DNA of 64,000 bases, from the NCBI RefSeq assembly GCF_003952665.1, contig NZ_CP017946.1:4400501-4464500 (forward strand). Direction: 5' to 3'. The translations under genes were made by a program, and so were the position numbers. This DNA comes from Bosea sp. Tri-49. Lineage in GTDB: Bacteria; Pseudomonadota; Alphaproteobacteria; Rhizobiales; Beijerinckiaceae. Under the pieces are notes generated by a model. It saw nothing but the letters and a program-made list of their open reading frames with translations, did not search any database and had not been told where the DNA came from. This document shows, piece by piece, positions 9,325-19,496 of this stretch (position 1 is its first letter; each line of letters starts with the position of its first letter).

Positions 9325-10680
9325 ATGAAGAAAGTCCACATCAAGTCCTATGGCTGCCAGATGAACGTCTATGACGGCCAGCGCATGGCCGACGTCCTGG
9401 GCCAGGAGGGCTATGTCGAGACTGCGACGCCCGACGACGCCGACCTCATCCTGCTGAATACCTGCCATATCCGCGAGCGCGCGGCGCACAAGGTCTACAC
9501 CGAGCTCGGCAAGCTGCGCGACCTGAAGCGTGAGCGGAAGGCGGAAGGGCGCGAGACCACGCTCGTCGTCGCCGGCTGCGTCGCCCAGGCGGAAGGGGCC
9601 GAGATTCAGCGCCGCCAGCCGGCCGTCGACCTCGTCATCGGCCCGCAGACCTATCACCGCCTGCCCGAATTACTGGCGCAGGCGAAAAGCGGCCGCGTCG
9701 TCGATACGGAGCTGCCGCCGGAGGACAAGTTCGATCACCTGCCGGCGCCGAAGCCAGCGGCGATCGTGGCCCGCGGCGTCTCGGCCTTCGTCACCGTGCA
9801 GGAAGGTTGCGACAAGTTCTGCGCCTTCTGCGTCGTGCCCTATACGCGCGGCGCCGAGTTCTCGCGCCCGGTCGCCCAGGTGCTGGCCGAAGTCGAGCGG
9901 TTGGCGCAAGCCGGCGTGCAGGACGTCTCGCTGCTCGGCCAGAACGTCAACGCCTATCATGGCGATGGCCCCGATGGCCGGGTCTGGACGCTAGCGCGCT
10001 TGATGCGGCGTATCGCCGAGGTGCCGGGCATCGCCCGCATCCGCTATACGACCAGCCATCCGCGCGACATGGACGAGGACTTGATCGGCCTCCATCGCGA
10101 CCTGCCGCAGGCGATGCCGTTCCTGCACCTGCCGGTGCAGGCCGGGTCCGACCGGATACTTGCCGCAATGAACCGCAAGCATACCGGCAACGAGTATCGT
10201 CGCCTGATCGACAGGATTCGCGAGGCGCGGCCGGATATCGCCCTCTCCTCCGACTTCATTGTCGGCTTCCCGGGCGAGAGCGATGCCGATTTCGAGGAGA
10301 CGCTGCGCCTGATCGCCGATGTGCGCTTCGCCTCCGCCTATTCGTTCAAGTACTCGCCGCGCCCCGGCACGCCGGCGGCAGAGCTCGCCCACCAGATCCC
10401 GCTCGCGGTGATGGACGAGCGGCTGCACCGGCTGCAGGCTCTGGTCGAGGAACACCGGCAGGACTTCAACCACGCCATGGTCGGCCGCACCGTCGAGATC
10501 CTGATCGAGCGCACAGGCCGGCATCCCGGCCAGCTCGCCGGCAAGACGCCCTATATGCAGGCCGTGCAAATCGAGAATACGACGCATCGCATCGGCGACC
10601 GTGTACTGGTCGAGATCGAGCGCGCCGGCTCGAATTCGCTGTTTGGCCGCGCGGTGGAGCGGCCGGGTTTGGCTGCTTGA
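9325..10680 (+). CDS. miaB: tRNA-2-methylthio-N6-isopentenyladenosine synthase MiaB
   Basis: MiaB is a radical-SAM methylthiotransferase that converts i6A37 to ms2i6A37 in tRNAs reading UNN codons. Three N-terminal cysteines (C11, C47, C85) hold the auxiliary 4Fe-4S cluster and C162-x3-C166-x2-C169 ([10 protein letters not shown]) holds the radical-SAM cluster. The TRAM domain at the C-terminus ends [20 protein letters not shown] chose the ATG at 9325 (451 residues), which gives the standard start [13 protein letters not shown]; a TTG lies one codon upstream. An AAGGAG at 9293-9298 is 26 bases away, too far for a normal ribosome binding site. Confidence 0.97.
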   Translation: MKKVHIKSYGCQMNVYDGQRMADVLGQEGYVETATPDDADLILLNTCHIRERAAHKVYTELGKLRDLKRERKAEGRETTLVVAGCVAQAEGAEIQRRQPAVDLVIGPQTYHRLPELLAQAKSGRVVDTELPPEDKFDHLPAPKPAAIVARGVSAFVTVQEGCDKFCAFCVVPYTRGAEFSRPVAQVLAEVERLAQAGVQDVSLLGQNVNAYHGDGPDGRVWTLARLMRRIAEVPGIARIRYTTSHPRDMDEDLIGLHRDLPQAMPFLHLPVQAGSDRILAAMNRKHTGNEYRRLIDRIREARPDIALSSDFIVGFPGESDADFEETLRLIADVRFASAYSFKYSPRPGTPAAELAHQIPLAVMDERLHRLQALVEEHRQDFNHAMVGRTVEILIERTGRHPGQLAGKTPYMQAVQIENTTHRIGDRVLVEIERAGSNSLFGRAVERPGLAA

Positions 10681-10762
10681 AGAAGGTTGGGGTGCGTAGC
10701 GTCAGGATAGCGTCGGCGTTGCGGTGAAGACTTTTTGACTGCGCCTGTCCGACTCATTCCCA

Positions 10763-11929
10763 ATGGAGACAATGGCATTGGCCCAGGCCGATCAATTCAA
10801 TCCGAAAGCCGAGCGCGGCCCACGCCGCGACGAAGCGCTGACGCGCGAAGGCCTGCCCGGCGCTGAAGTCGAGCTCACCTTCGACAACAACCAGACCGCT
10901 GGCCTGGTCTTCGGCCATTACGACCAGAATCTGGCGCATCTGGAACGGCGCCTCGGCGTCGTCGTCAGCCCGAACGGCAACCACGTCACCATCAAGGGCC
11001 CGCGCGAGACCGCCGAGCAGGCGAGCCGCGTGCTGCGGACCCTCTATGCCCGTGCCAAGACCGGTGCGGCCGTCAATCTCGGTGAGGTCGACGGCGCGAT
11101 CGAGGAGAGCAATGTGCAGCGCTCGTTGTTTCCCTCCGATAACGCCGGCAAGGCCGCCTTCGACGCGGTGGTGACACGCAAGCGCGGCCCGGTTCGGGCC
11201 CGCAACGCGGCGCAGGACGCTTATCTGCGCCAGCTCAAGCGCCACGAGCTCGTGCTTGCCGAGGGTCCCGCCGGCACCGGCAAGACCTGGCTCGCGGTCG
11301 GCCACGCCGTCTCGCTGATCGAGCAGGGCGTGGTCGAGCGCATGGTGCTGTCGCGGCCGGCCGTCGAGGCCGGCGAGCGACTCGGCTTCCTGCCTGGCGA
11401 CATGCGCGAGAAGGTCGATCCCTATCTCCGGCCGATCTACGATGCGCTCAATGACTTCATGGAGCCGCGCCATGTCGAGCGCGCTTTGCAGACCGGTATG
11501 ATCGAGATCGCCCCGCTTGCCTTCATGCGCGGGCGGACGCTGACCAACGCCGTCGTCCTGCTCGACGAGGCGCAGAATGCCACCTCGGTGCAGATGAAGA
11601 TGTTCCTCACCCGCCTGGGCGAGGGCTCGCGCATGATCATCACCGGCGACCCCTCGCAGGTCGACTTGCCGCCGGGCCAGCGCTCGGGCCTGGTCGAAGC
11701 GGTCCGGCTCCTGTCCGGCGTCGAGGGGGTTGGACATGCCCGCTTCGAAGAAGGCGACGTGGTGCGCCACGAGCTCGTGCGCCGCATCGTCATGGCCTAT
11801 GAGGACGCCTCCCGGAGGGAGCGCGACGAGCGTGAAGCCCGCCTCGCCGCCTTGCCTGCACCGGACGCGCCCGTAGAGGGTGATGCCGATGGGCTGAAGC
11901 GCATGCTGTCGCGGGAGCGGCCGCGATGA
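10763..11929 (+). CDS. phoH: PhoH-family ATPase
   Basis: A 388-residue PhoH-like (PhoL) protein with an N-terminal KH-like region (NNQTAGLVFGHYDQNLAHLERRLGV, then VTIKGP) and a helicase-like ATPase core. Walker A is GPAGTGKT at 168-175, followed by SRPAVEAGERLGFLPGDMREKVDPYLRPIYDAL and Walker B VVLLDEAQNAT. It is probably linked to RNA metabolism and ribosome maturation together with YbeY, whose gene overlaps it by 4 bases. A second ATG nine bases downstream would shorten it by three residues. Confidence 0.95.
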   Translation: METMALAQADQFNPKAERGPRRDEALTREGLPGAEVELTFDNNQTAGLVFGHYDQNLAHLERRLGVVVSPNGNHVTIKGPRETAEQASRVLRTLYARAKTGAAVNLGEVDGAIEESNVQRSLFPSDNAGKAAFDAVVTRKRGPVRARNAAQDAYLRQLKRHELVLAEGPAGTGKTWLAVGHAVSLIEQGVVERMVLSRPAVEAGERLGFLPGDMREKVDPYLRPIYDALNDFMEPRHVERALQTGMIEIAPLAFMRGRTLTNAVVLLDEAQNATSVQMKMFLTRLGEGSRMIITGDPSQVDLPPGQRSGLVEAVRLLSGVEGVGHARFEEGDVVRHELVRRIVMAYEDASRRERDEREARLAALPAPDAPVEGDADGLKRMLSRERPR

Positions 11930-12528
11930 ACGACCGACCTCGATCGCGGCGCGCGGCGCCGCGAACCGGGACATCGGAGCCCGCCATAAGCGGGCCTTCG
12001 CTCGATATCCGTACCCAGTCGCGGCGGTGGCGCGAGGTCGCAGATTTGCGGCCTCGTATCGCCGCCGCCATCGAGGCGGGGCTGGCGCTCGCGCCGGTCA
12101 AGACCCTGCCGGGCGCAGAGCTCAGCCTGCTCCTGACCGACGACAAGCGCATCCGCATCGTCAACCGCGACTGGCGCGGCTTCGACAAGGCGACCAACGT
12201 GCTCTCCTTCCCGGCCGCGCCGCCGGAGAAGATCGCCTCCAGCCCGATCATCGGCGACATCGTGCTCGCCTTCGAGACGGTCGCCCACGAGGCTGAAGCC
12301 GAGGAGAAATCCTTCGGCGACCACCTCAGCCATCTCGTTATCCACGGCCTGCTGCATCTCGTCGGCGAAGACCATGAGACCGAGGAGCAGGCGCAGCGCA
12401 TGGAGGCGCTCGAGACCGCGGCGCTCGCCCGGCTCGGCATTGCCGACCCCTATGCCGGCTCGGACCCCGAACCGATTGAACCTCGCCCGAAGACCGTGAA
12501 AAACCCGAGCCCCCAGCCTGCGTCATGA
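11926..12528 (+). CDS. ybeY: Endoribonuclease YbeY
   Basis: YbeY is a zinc-dependent endoribonuclease needed for 3' maturation of 16S rRNA and late-stage 70S quality control. The metal-binding motif H-G-x-L-H-L-x-G-x-D-H is at residues 140-150 (H140, H144, H150). Earlier NRDWRGFDKATNVLSFP and GDIVLAFETV are also typical. At 200 residues it is longer than the usual 150-170, with a basic, low-complexity N-terminal extension and a proline-rich tail. It overlaps phoH upstream and the corC-like gene downstream, each by 4 bases. Confidence 0.95.
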   Translation: MNDRPRSRRAAPRTGTSEPAISGPSLDIRTQSRRWREVADLRPRIAAAIEAGLALAPVKTLPGAELSLLLTDDKRIRIVNRDWRGFDKATNVLSFPAAPPEKIASSPIIGDIVLAFETVAHEAEAEEKSFGDHLSHLVIHGLLHLVGEDHETEEQAQRMEALETAALARLGIADPYAGSDPEPIEPRPKTVKNPSPQPAS

Positions 12529-13517
12529 GCGACGACACCCGATCCACTTCATCGTCGGAACCGACCGGCCGCGGGCTGTCACACTGGCTCGGCCAGTTCC
12601 TCGACAAACTCGGCCTGCGCCATGGCGGCTCGATCCGCGAGGACATCACCGAGGCGCTCGCGCAGAACAGCGGTCAGATTACCGACCTCTCCCCGCAAGA
12701 GCGGGCGATGCTCTCGAACGTGCTGAGCCTGCGCGAGCGGCGCGTCGCCGATGTGATGGTGCCGCGCGCCGACATCATCGCGGTCTCGTCGGAGGCGACG
12801 CTCGGCGATCTGCTCGCGCTGTTCCGTACCGCCGGCCATTCGCGCCTGCCGGTCTATGGCGAGACGCTCGACGACCCCCGCGGGATGATTCACATCCGTG
12901 ACTTCCTCGATTTCATCGCCGCCCGCGCCAAGCCGGGCCGGAGAGCGCGCGGCGAAGCGGAGGTCAATGCCGGGCCGAGTCTGGGGGCCATCGACCTGTC
13001 GATGACGCTGGCCCAGGCCAAGATCCTACGGCCGGTGCTCTACGTGCCGCCGTCCATGCCGGCGGTCGACCTTCTGGTCAGGATGCAGGCGACGCGCACC
13101 CATATCGCCCTGGTGATCGACGAATACGGCGGCACCGACGGGCTGATCTCGATCGAGGATCTGGTCGAGATCGTCGTCGGCGACATCGAGGACGAGCATG
13201 ATCTCGACGAAGCTCCGGCGATCGCACCCGCCGGCGAGAACCGCTTCATCGCCGATGCCCGCGCCACGCTCGACGAGCTGAAACAGGCAACGGGGATCGA
13301 TCTGTCGAGTGCCGAGGTCGCCGAAGAGGTCGACACGCTCGGCGGGCTGATCGTGACATTGGCCGGCCGCGTGCCGGTGCGAGGCGAATTGATCAAGGGC
13401 CCGGAAGAACTCGAATTCGAGGTGCTCGACGCCGATCCGCGTCGGGTCAAGCGCCTGCGGATCCATCGCCGCGACCCCGTCACCGCCGAACCGCCAGCAA
13501 CGCCGGACGCTGCATGA
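12525..13517 (+). CDS. CBS-domain hemolysin/CorC-like protein
   Basis: A 330-residue soluble protein with a tandem CBS pair ([52 protein letters not shown], then [57 protein letters not shown]). It ends in a CorC/HlyC transporter-associated domain ([20 protein letters not shown] to the end). Lacking the DUF21 membrane domain, it matches CorC rather than full-length magnesium/cobalt transporters. The phoH-ybeY-corC-lnt order is conserved across Proteobacteria. It overlaps ybeY and lnt by 4 bases each, so expression is tightly coupled. Confidence 0.92.
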   Translation: MSDDTRSTSSSEPTGRGLSHWLGQFLDKLGLRHGGSIREDITEALAQNSGQITDLSPQERAMLSNVLSLRERRVADVMVPRADIIAVSSEATLGDLLALFRTAGHSRLPVYGETLDDPRGMIHIRDFLDFIAARAKPGRRARGEAEVNAGPSLGAIDLSMTLAQAKILRPVLYVPPSMPAVDLLVRMQATRTHIALVIDEYGGTDGLISIEDLVEIVVGDIEDEHDLDEAPAIAPAGENRFIADARATLDELKQATGIDLSSAEVAEEVDTLGGLIVTLAGRVPVRGELIKGPEELEFEVLDADPRRVKRLRIHRRDPVTAEPPATPDAA

Positions 13518-15112
13518 CAAGCCTGCCGGCGCTGGCCGACCGCGTCATCCTCGCCTGGGGCTGGCCGCGCAGACTGATCGCGCTCCTTTGCGGAGCCTGC
13601 GGGGCGCTGGCGCTGGCGCCGCTCGACCTCTGGCCACTCGTGGTCGTGCCGATGACGGCCGCAGTCTGGCTGATAGACGGCTCGGTCGCCGAGAGCCGCC
13701 GCGGCCGCCTCTGGGCGGCTGCGACGGCGGGCTGGTGGTGGGGCTTCGGTTACCACCTCGCCGGCTTATGGTGGCTGGGTGCCGCCTTCCTGGTCGAGGC
13801 CGACAAATTCGCCTGGGCGATGCCGCTCGGCGTCGTGGCGCTCCCCGCCTTCCTGGCGCTCTTCCCGGCATTCGGCTTCGTGCTGGCGCGCGCGATTTGG
13901 CCGACCGGCGCCGGCCGCATCCTGGTGCTGGCCGCCATGCTGGCCGTGAGCGAATGGCTGCGCGGCCATATCCTCACAGGCTTCCCCTGGAACGTCTACG
14001 GCATGATGCTGGCCGGCCCCGCCTGGTTCGCCCAGAGCGCCAGCCTGATCGGGCTCTACGGACTGACGGCGCTCGCGGTCGCGATCGGCGCGGCGCCGGC
14101 AGTGCTCGGGACAAGCGAGGAGGGTGTGGCGCGCTGGCGGGCTCCGATCCTGGCTGTCGCCATGCTCGCGGTCATGGCCGGCTTCGGCGCCTGGCGGATT
14201 CCCAGCGAGCCGGTCGCGGCGGTCAGCGGTGTGAAGCTGCGCCTGATGCAGCCGAACCTGCCGCAAGATGCGAAGTTCAGCCCACGCAACAGCGAGATGA
14301 TCCTGTCGCACTACCTCGCGCTGAGCGATCGCGCGACCAGCCCGGCGACGACGGGCGTGCAGGACGTCACGCATCTGATCTGGCCCGAATCGGCCTTCCC
14401 TTTCCTGCTCGGGCGCACGCCGCAGGCATTGGCACGGATCGCCGCCTTGTTGCCTCCGAACGCGACGTTGATCACGGGCGCCGCCCGCGCCGGCGAAACC
14501 TTGCCCGGCGAGAGCCGGCCGCCGATCTACAACTCGATCCAGGTGGTGAATGACGAGGGCGTGATCACCGGCAGCTACGACAAGGTGCATCTGGTGCCGT
14601 TCGGCGAGTACCTGCCGCCTTTCCTCGACCGGTTGATCCGCGCTGTTGGCCTTTCGGAGTTCGTCTCGGTTCCCGGTGGCTTCGCTTCGGGCAGCCGGCG
14701 CACGCCTTTGCCGATCCGCGGTCTGCCACCAGCCGCCGCACTGATCTGCTATGAGGTGATCTTTCCTGGCGAAGCGATGCCGAGCGGTCCACGACCGGGC
14801 TTCATCCTCAACCTGACCAATGATGGCTGGTTCGGACAGACGAGCGGGCCCTATCAGCATCTCGCCCAGGCGCGCCTGCGCGCCATCGAGGAGGGGCTGC
14901 CGCTGGTGCGCGTCGCCAATACCGGAATCTCGGCGGTCGTCGATCACTATGGGCGAATCCGCGCGGCCCTGCCCCTCGGCGAGACCGGCGTCCTCGACAC
15001 TTCACTGCCCCGAGTGGGGCCGGCCACGCCCTATTCCCGCTTCGGCGATGTTTTCTTTGCAGGTGTAGTTGCCAGCTCAATGCTCGCTGGAGTATTAATG
15101 CGGAGACGGTGA
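13514..15112 (+). CDS. lnt: Apolipoprotein N-acyltransferase Lnt
   Basis: Lnt adds the third acyl chain to the N-terminal cysteine of lipoproteins in the inner membrane, the final step before Lol sorting. The 532 residues comprise a hydrophobic N-terminal half with several membrane helices ([34 protein letters not shown] is the classic segment) and a nitrilase domain. The catalytic Glu-Lys-Cys triad is seen as [23 protein letters not shown] and [10 protein letters not shown]. It ends the phoH-ybeY-corC-lnt operon and is followed after 108 bases by a PraR-type regulator. Confidence 0.97.
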   Translation: MTSLPALADRVILAWGWPRRLIALLCGACGALALAPLDLWPLVVVPMTAAVWLIDGSVAESRRGRLWAAATAGWWWGFGYHLAGLWWLGAAFLVEADKFAWAMPLGVVALPAFLALFPAFGFVLARAIWPTGAGRILVLAAMLAVSEWLRGHILTGFPWNVYGMMLAGPAWFAQSASLIGLYGLTALAVAIGAAPAVLGTSEEGVARWRAPILAVAMLAVMAGFGAWRIPSEPVAAVSGVKLRLMQPNLPQDAKFSPRNSEMILSHYLALSDRATSPATTGVQDVTHLIWPESAFPFLLGRTPQALARIAALLPPNATLITGAARAGETLPGESRPPIYNSIQVVNDEGVITGSYDKVHLVPFGEYLPPFLDRLIRAVGLSEFVSVPGGFASGSRRTPLPIRGLPPAAALICYEVIFPGEAMPSGPRPGFILNLTNDGWFGQTSGPYQHLAQARLRAIEEGLPLVRVANTGISAVVDHYGRIRAALPLGETGVLDTSLPRVGPATPYSRFGDVFFAGVVASSMLAGVLMRRR

Positions 15113-15220
15113 TCCCATTTGGAACTTTCTTCCGGGAAGGCCGCCGAACAGTCGGCCGTACCGGGCCTTCAGCGGGCCGCCGACAGGTCTGAACGAAGAA
15201 CAGCAAAGGGGCCTGCGAGA

Positions 15221-15640
15221 ATGCTGAAGAAAGTACCCAACCCGATCGATCGCCATGTCGGCAGCCGCGTCCGCATGCGTCGCATGCTTGCCGGTGTCAG
15301 CCAGGAAAGGCTCGGGGAAGCGCTCGGCCTGACCTTTCAGCAAGTGCAGAAATACGAGAAGGGCACCAATCGGATCAGTGCCAGCCGCCTGCAGCAGATC
15401 TCGAAGATGCTGGGCGTTCCGGTTGCATTCTTCTTCGACGGGGCTCCGAACGACGACACGATGGAAAGCGGGTTCGCCGATGCGTCCGCCACGACCTATG
15501 TCGCCGACTTCCTCGCCACCAGCGAGGGCGTGCAGCTGACCAAGGCTTTCGTGCGCATCAAGAACCCGCGCGTGCGCCGGCGTATCGTCGATCTGGTCGA
15601 CTCGCTCGCCGACACCCCGGCCGAGACTATCGAGCAATAG
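15221..15640 (+). CDS. PraR-type XRE-family repressor, copy 1
   Basis: A 139-residue regulator with an N-terminal XRE helix-turn-helix (DRHVGSRVRMRRMLAGVSQERLGEALGLTFQQVQKYEKGTNRISASRLQQISKMLGV) and an acidic/basic C-terminal half ending FVRIKNPRVRRRIVDLVDSL. The frame is open further left, but the ATG at 15221 gives the conserved start MLKKVPNPIDRHVGSRVR shared with copy 2. The family includes PraR of rhizobia, which represses quorum-sensing regulators and surface genes and often lies between lnt and metK. Copy 2 (17637-18050) is about 80% identical by eye, and the luxRI cassette lies between the two. A G-rich AAAGGGG sits about 10 bases before the start. Confidence 0.88.
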   Translation: MLKKVPNPIDRHVGSRVRMRRMLAGVSQERLGEALGLTFQQVQKYEKGTNRISASRLQQISKMLGVPVAFFFDGAPNDDTMESGFADASATTYVADFLATSEGVQLTKAFVRIKNPRVRRRIVDLVDSLADTPAETIEQ

Positions 15641-15668
15641 TGCTCGGTTACGCGGAACGCGGTAGTGG

Positions 15669-15697
15669 ACCGGTCAGGCCGAGATGACCTGACCGGT
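15669..15697. repeat. Inverted repeat between copy-1 regulator and the luxI-linked ORF
   Basis: ACCGGTCAGG (15669-15678) and CCTGACCGGT (15688-15697) form a perfect 10-bp stem around a 9-base loop, in the gap between two convergent stop codons. There are no flanking T-runs, but the position suits a two-way terminator. Its TCAGG/CCTGA core recurs in the hairpins at 21475-21501 and 32673-32699. Confidence 0.6.
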
Positions 15698-15741
15698 AAA
15701 TCTGCCTTGCACAGTCGGCTCGAGATCGTTGCCGACCTGCT

Positions 15742-16029
15742 TCAGTGCAGAACCGGCGCCATATCTTGCGTCAAGACAAGCGTGCTCCGGTTGACCCGCT
15801 GTAGCTGCGGATTGGGATTCACCAACAGGAAATCCCGGAGCTTCACCTGATCCGGCTCCGACATGGAGAGAATCTGGACGGCGAGCCAGAGTTCGTCCGG
15901 CAGGTCCATGCGGTAGGCGACATCAACCAATTCCTGATGAACGGGCCGATTGCGCAGGAGGTTGGTCAGCAATCCCAGCGCATATTCGATCTTGTCACGG
16001 CTACTGCCGGTATCATGCTGGTTAGCCAT
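15742..16029 (-). CDS. Small protein translationally coupled to luxI, CinS-like candidate
   Basis: A 95-residue protein with no recognised domain. It starts MANQHDTGSSRDKIEYALGLLTNLL, is mostly helical in composition (LVDVAYRMDLPDELWLAVQILSMSEPDQVKLRDFLLVNPNPQLQRV), and has no signal peptide or membrane segment. The ATG at 16029 lies inside the last codons of luxI (8-base overlap ATGGCTAA) with GGAGG seven bases before it, so translation is coupled to the synthase. A frame further upstream exists but lies wholly inside luxI. By position it corresponds to CinS of Rhizobium leguminosarum, an anti-repressor encoded behind cinI that binds PraR. No sequence-level homology to CinS can be claimed from here. 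Confidence 0.72.
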   Translation of the reverse strand: MANQHDTGSSRDKIEYALGLLTNLLRNRPVHQELVDVAYRMDLPDELWLAVQILSMSEPDQVKLRDFLLVNPNPQLQRVNRSTLVLTQDMAPVLH

Positions 16030-16666
16030 GCGAGATCCTCCGCTCGCCCGGCGCCTGCTTCGCGGCGCGGCGCGGCGCGATGACGGGCGCATCGATGTCC
16101 TTGAAGGCGAGCGTCCGGCGATAGGCCGCCTCGTTTACCGTGATGATCGTGCCGACGCAGTTCATGCCGTCGATCATAGTCGGCAAGCCAAGCGGCCGGA
16201 CCTCCCAGCCCAGCTCCAGGAAACGCGGCATCCACCAGGTCTCCATCACCACCGTGATCGCGGCGATGTCATTGGCCAGGCAATACTCAAACATGCCGGC
16301 GAGGACAGTGTGCAGCACCTTGCTGTCGCCACCGCGCCGGTCCGGCACGACGAAGATGCGCGTCCACTCGACGATGTCGCTGCCGCGCTGAAGCCCGCGC
16401 ACATCGGCCAGGAAAGGAAATACATCCGCCATCAGATGCGGACCCAGCGTCGGGACGAGTCTGGTGCCGCCGATCACGCGCCCGTTCTCGATCGCGAGCA
16501 GATAAGTCGCGTCCTCGGTGTCGAACTGGTCGACCTCCCGACCATCGGACCGCTCGAGCGCCATCCATTTGCGCTCGCCGACATAGATCTGGTGCCGAAT
16601 CCTGAAATGCTGCTCGACTTCGGCCCCGTAGAGATGCCGATTGCCGGCATCGACAACATGGATCAT
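16022..16666 (-). CDS. Acyl-homoserine-lactone synthase (LuxI family)
   Basis: The enzyme makes an N-acyl-homoserine lactone from S-adenosylmethionine and an acyl-ACP (or acyl-CoA). From the ATG at 16666 it has 214 residues beginning MIHVVDAGNRHLYG. The invariant positions of the family can be placed: R24, W34, D46, D49, R69 and E100, in the contexts FRIRHQIYVGERKW, EVDQFDTEDATYLL, GGTRLVP and SDIVEWTRIFV. A GGGGGAGG just upstream supports this start; a TTG at 16696, also with a good AGGAG, would add ten residues. The gene follows luxR on the same strand, with a perfect palindrome at 16724-16739 between them. The acyl chain cannot be predicted by eye. Confidence 0.94.
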   Translation of the reverse strand: MIHVVDAGNRHLYGAEVEQHFRIRHQIYVGERKWMALERSDGREVDQFDTEDATYLLAIENGRVIGGTRLVPTLGPHLMADVFPFLADVRGLQRGSDIVEWTRIFVVPDRRGGDSKVLHTVLAGMFEYCLANDIAAITVVMETWWMPRFLELGWEVRPLGLPTMIDGMNCVGTIITVNEAAYRRTLAFKDIDAPVIAPRRAAKQAPGERRISHG

Positions 16667-16723
16667 CGCCGCCTCCCCCATTCTTGAGGGATGCAAGCTG
16701 GCTCCTTTCAGGTTTCATGGGTA

Positions 16724-16739
16724 TTCCGGAATTCCGGAA
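16724..16739 (-). promoter_or_regulatory. Probable lux box upstream of luxI
   Basis: TTCCGGAATTCCGGAA is a perfect 16-bp palindrome lying 57 bases before the luxI ATG and 18 bases after the luxR stop. LuxR-type activators bind 18-20 bp palindromes of this kind centred about 42 bases before the start point, which would put the luxI start point near 16689 with a short leader. The site and the adjacent cognate genes make autoinduction of luxI by the neighbouring LuxR the simplest reading. Confidence 0.7.
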
Positions 16740-16757
16740 GAAGCGGTCGAATTCGCG

Positions 16758-17489
16758 CTAGATGCTGATCTCGCCGCGGCGATAGGCTTCGATGACAGTG
16801 CGCGTGCGTCCGCGCACGCCAAGCTTCCGGGCGGCGTTTTCGAAATGCGCCTCCGCCGTTCCGGCCGAAACGCCGAGGCGTTCCGCGACGCCCTCGGTCG
16901 TCTTGCCGGTCGCGAACCAAGTCAGGACCTCGCGCTCGCGGACGGTCAGGACGTGATCGAGACGCGCCGGTCGCAAGCAATCCGCCGCTTTGCCATGCGC
17001 GTAGATCGACATCAGATGGATGGCCGAGCGGGCCTGGCGCGACAAGTCCGGCCGATCACCCGCCATGGTGACGACGGCCTGGAAGCCGGATTCGCCATGG
17101 ATCGGCACGCAGAAGCCTTCGACCATGTTAAAGTCGCGCGCCCGATGCATCACCTCGCGCTGGCGAGCAGATGCCTCATCCTCCTGATAGACGTCGCCCC
17201 AGGCGAAGGGATCGATCGTCGTCTTGCAATAGGCCGCGATCGGATCCCAATCCGAGAACGATCTTTCCAGATAGAGTTCGAACCAGCCCGGCGGCCAGCC
17301 ATTGAGGAGGACGAGCGGATCGATCCGGTCCCCGATCTCCGGTAGCCCGGTGATCAGGAAGGCGTGGAAGCCATAGCCTGCAAGCTTGTCGCGCAGAGCG
17401 CCGACGACCGCGGTCGGATCGGTGAGAGTGCTCAGCCGGTCGATGAAATCGAGCGCGTCCCGTCCCGCGTTGAAATGCCGTCCCGACAT
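16758..17489 (-). CDS. LuxR-family quorum-sensing transcription factor
   Basis: A 243-residue regulator with an N-terminal autoinducer-binding domain and a C-terminal LuxR-type helix-turn-helix. The six ligand-pocket residues of LuxR/TraR are all present (W69, Y73, D82, P83, W97, G125), in WFELYLERSFSDWDPI, FAWGDV and VEGF. The DNA-binding domain LTVREREVLTWFATGKTTEGVAERLGVS has the conserved E185, L189 and G195. It is therefore a true signal-responsive receptor. I use the ATG at 17489 (MSGRHFNAG); the frame is open to 17534. It precedes luxI on the same strand and diverges from the copy-2 PraR-type gene. Confidence 0.94.
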   Translation of the reverse strand: MSGRHFNAGRDALDFIDRLSTLTDPTAVVGALRDKLAGYGFHAFLITGLPEIGDRIDPLVLLNGWPPGWFELYLERSFSDWDPIAAYCKTTIDPFAWGDVYQEDEASARQREVMHRARDFNMVEGFCVPIHGESGFQAVVTMAGDRPDLSRQARSAIHLMSIYAHGKAADCLRPARLDHVLTVREREVLTWFATGKTTEGVAERLGVSAGTAEAHFENAARKLGVRGRTRTVIEAYRRGEISI

Positions 17490-17636
17490 GTCCCGCCTTC
17501 CCTGACGATGCCAGTTTCGGCCTAGAGCGGCCAAGAATCAACGCATACCAACGAACACCCGTCTATTTCCTGAAAGAGGCGGCGGTGGACGCGAGATCGG
17601 AAGTGCGGTTGAGTGTGTCAACGAGGTGAACGGCCC

Positions 17637-18050
17637 ATGCTGAAGAAACTCCCGAACCCGATCGATCGCCATGTCGGCAGCCGTGTGCGCATGCAGCGCA
17701 TGCTGGCGGGAATCAGCCAGGAAAAGCTCGGCGAGGCGCTCGGCCTAACCTTTCAGCAGGTCCAGAAATACGAAAAGGGCACCAATCGCATCAGTGCCAG
17801 CCGCCTGCAGCAGATCGCCAAGATGCTGGGCGTGCCCGTCGCTTTCTTCTTCGAGGGTGCGCCAACTGGAGAGGTGACCGCCGGCGGCTTCACCGATGCG
17901 GCCGCCACTGCCTATGTCGCCGACTTCCTGGCCACGAGCGAGGGCATACAGCTGTCGAAGGCGTTCGTGCGCATCAAGAGCCCGCGCGTGCGTCGACGGG
18001 TCATCGACTTGGTCGAAGCTCTGGCGCATGACTCCGGGGAAATTGCCTGA
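17637..18050 (+). CDS. PraR-type XRE-family repressor, copy 2
   Basis: A 137-residue paralogue of the protein at 15221-15640. The helix-turn-helix differs by only a few conservative changes, and the DNA identity is high through the stretch encoding TFQQVQKYEKGTNRISASRLQQI. The linker after FFFEGAP and the last ten residues are the only divergent parts. The ATG at 17637 follows GAGGTGAA by a suitable distance. It lies upstream of metK, the usual place for praR in Rhizobiales, so it is probably the ancestral copy, and copy 1 on the lnt side would come from a duplication tied to the quorum-sensing cassette. It is probably a repressor of genes for surface attachment or signalling (inference from PraR). 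Confidence 0.88.
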   Translation: MLKKLPNPIDRHVGSRVRMQRMLAGISQEKLGEALGLTFQQVQKYEKGTNRISASRLQQIAKMLGVPVAFFFEGAPTGEVTAGGFTDAAATAYVADFLATSEGIQLSKAFVRIKSPRVRRRVIDLVEALAHDSGEIA

Positions 18051-18208
18051 TTCCGCTTTTTTTTGTTCGCCTCAACGAACGAAATGTCGGTGAAAAGAAT
18101 TTCTTGCCTTGACGGCGAACCTTTCCGCTGCAAAAGACGCTGCGCTTTTTTATTTGCACCCGGCTATCCGCCGGCGTCGCATCGCAGCCTGGGAAGGATC
18201 CCCCAACC

Positions 18209-19414
<1,206 letters not shown>

Positions 19415-19437
19415 TCCAGCCGTCACCGCATGAATCG

Positions 19438-19471
19438 AGGCCGGGGCAACACCCCGGCCTTTTTCTTTTTT
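19438..19471 (+). terminator. Intrinsic terminator after metK
   Basis: AGGCCGGGG (19438-19446) pairs with CCCCGGCCT (19452-19460) around a five-base loop, followed at once by a T-rich run to 19471. This is a textbook rho-independent terminator 24 bases after the metK stop. Confidence 0.92.
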
Positions 19472-19496
19472 CCCGCGCGCCGTAAAGGCGTCCCTC

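Noticed and set aside
15126..15140. Second lux-box-like site before the copy-1 regulator
   Set aside because: TTCCGGGAA is only a partial half-match to TTCCGGAATTCCGGAA and has no matching second half.
16287..16718. Alternative frame within luxI starting MKPERSQLASLKN
   Set aside because: It begins at an ATG in the luxI leader but reads luxI out of frame and gives an Arg-rich nonsense protein.
18051..18208. SAM riboswitch or attenuator upstream of metK
   Set aside because: There is an A-rich/T-rich short inverted repeat near 18132-18151 and a T-run after the copy-2 regulator, but the stem is short and bulged and I recognise none of the SAM aptamer cores.
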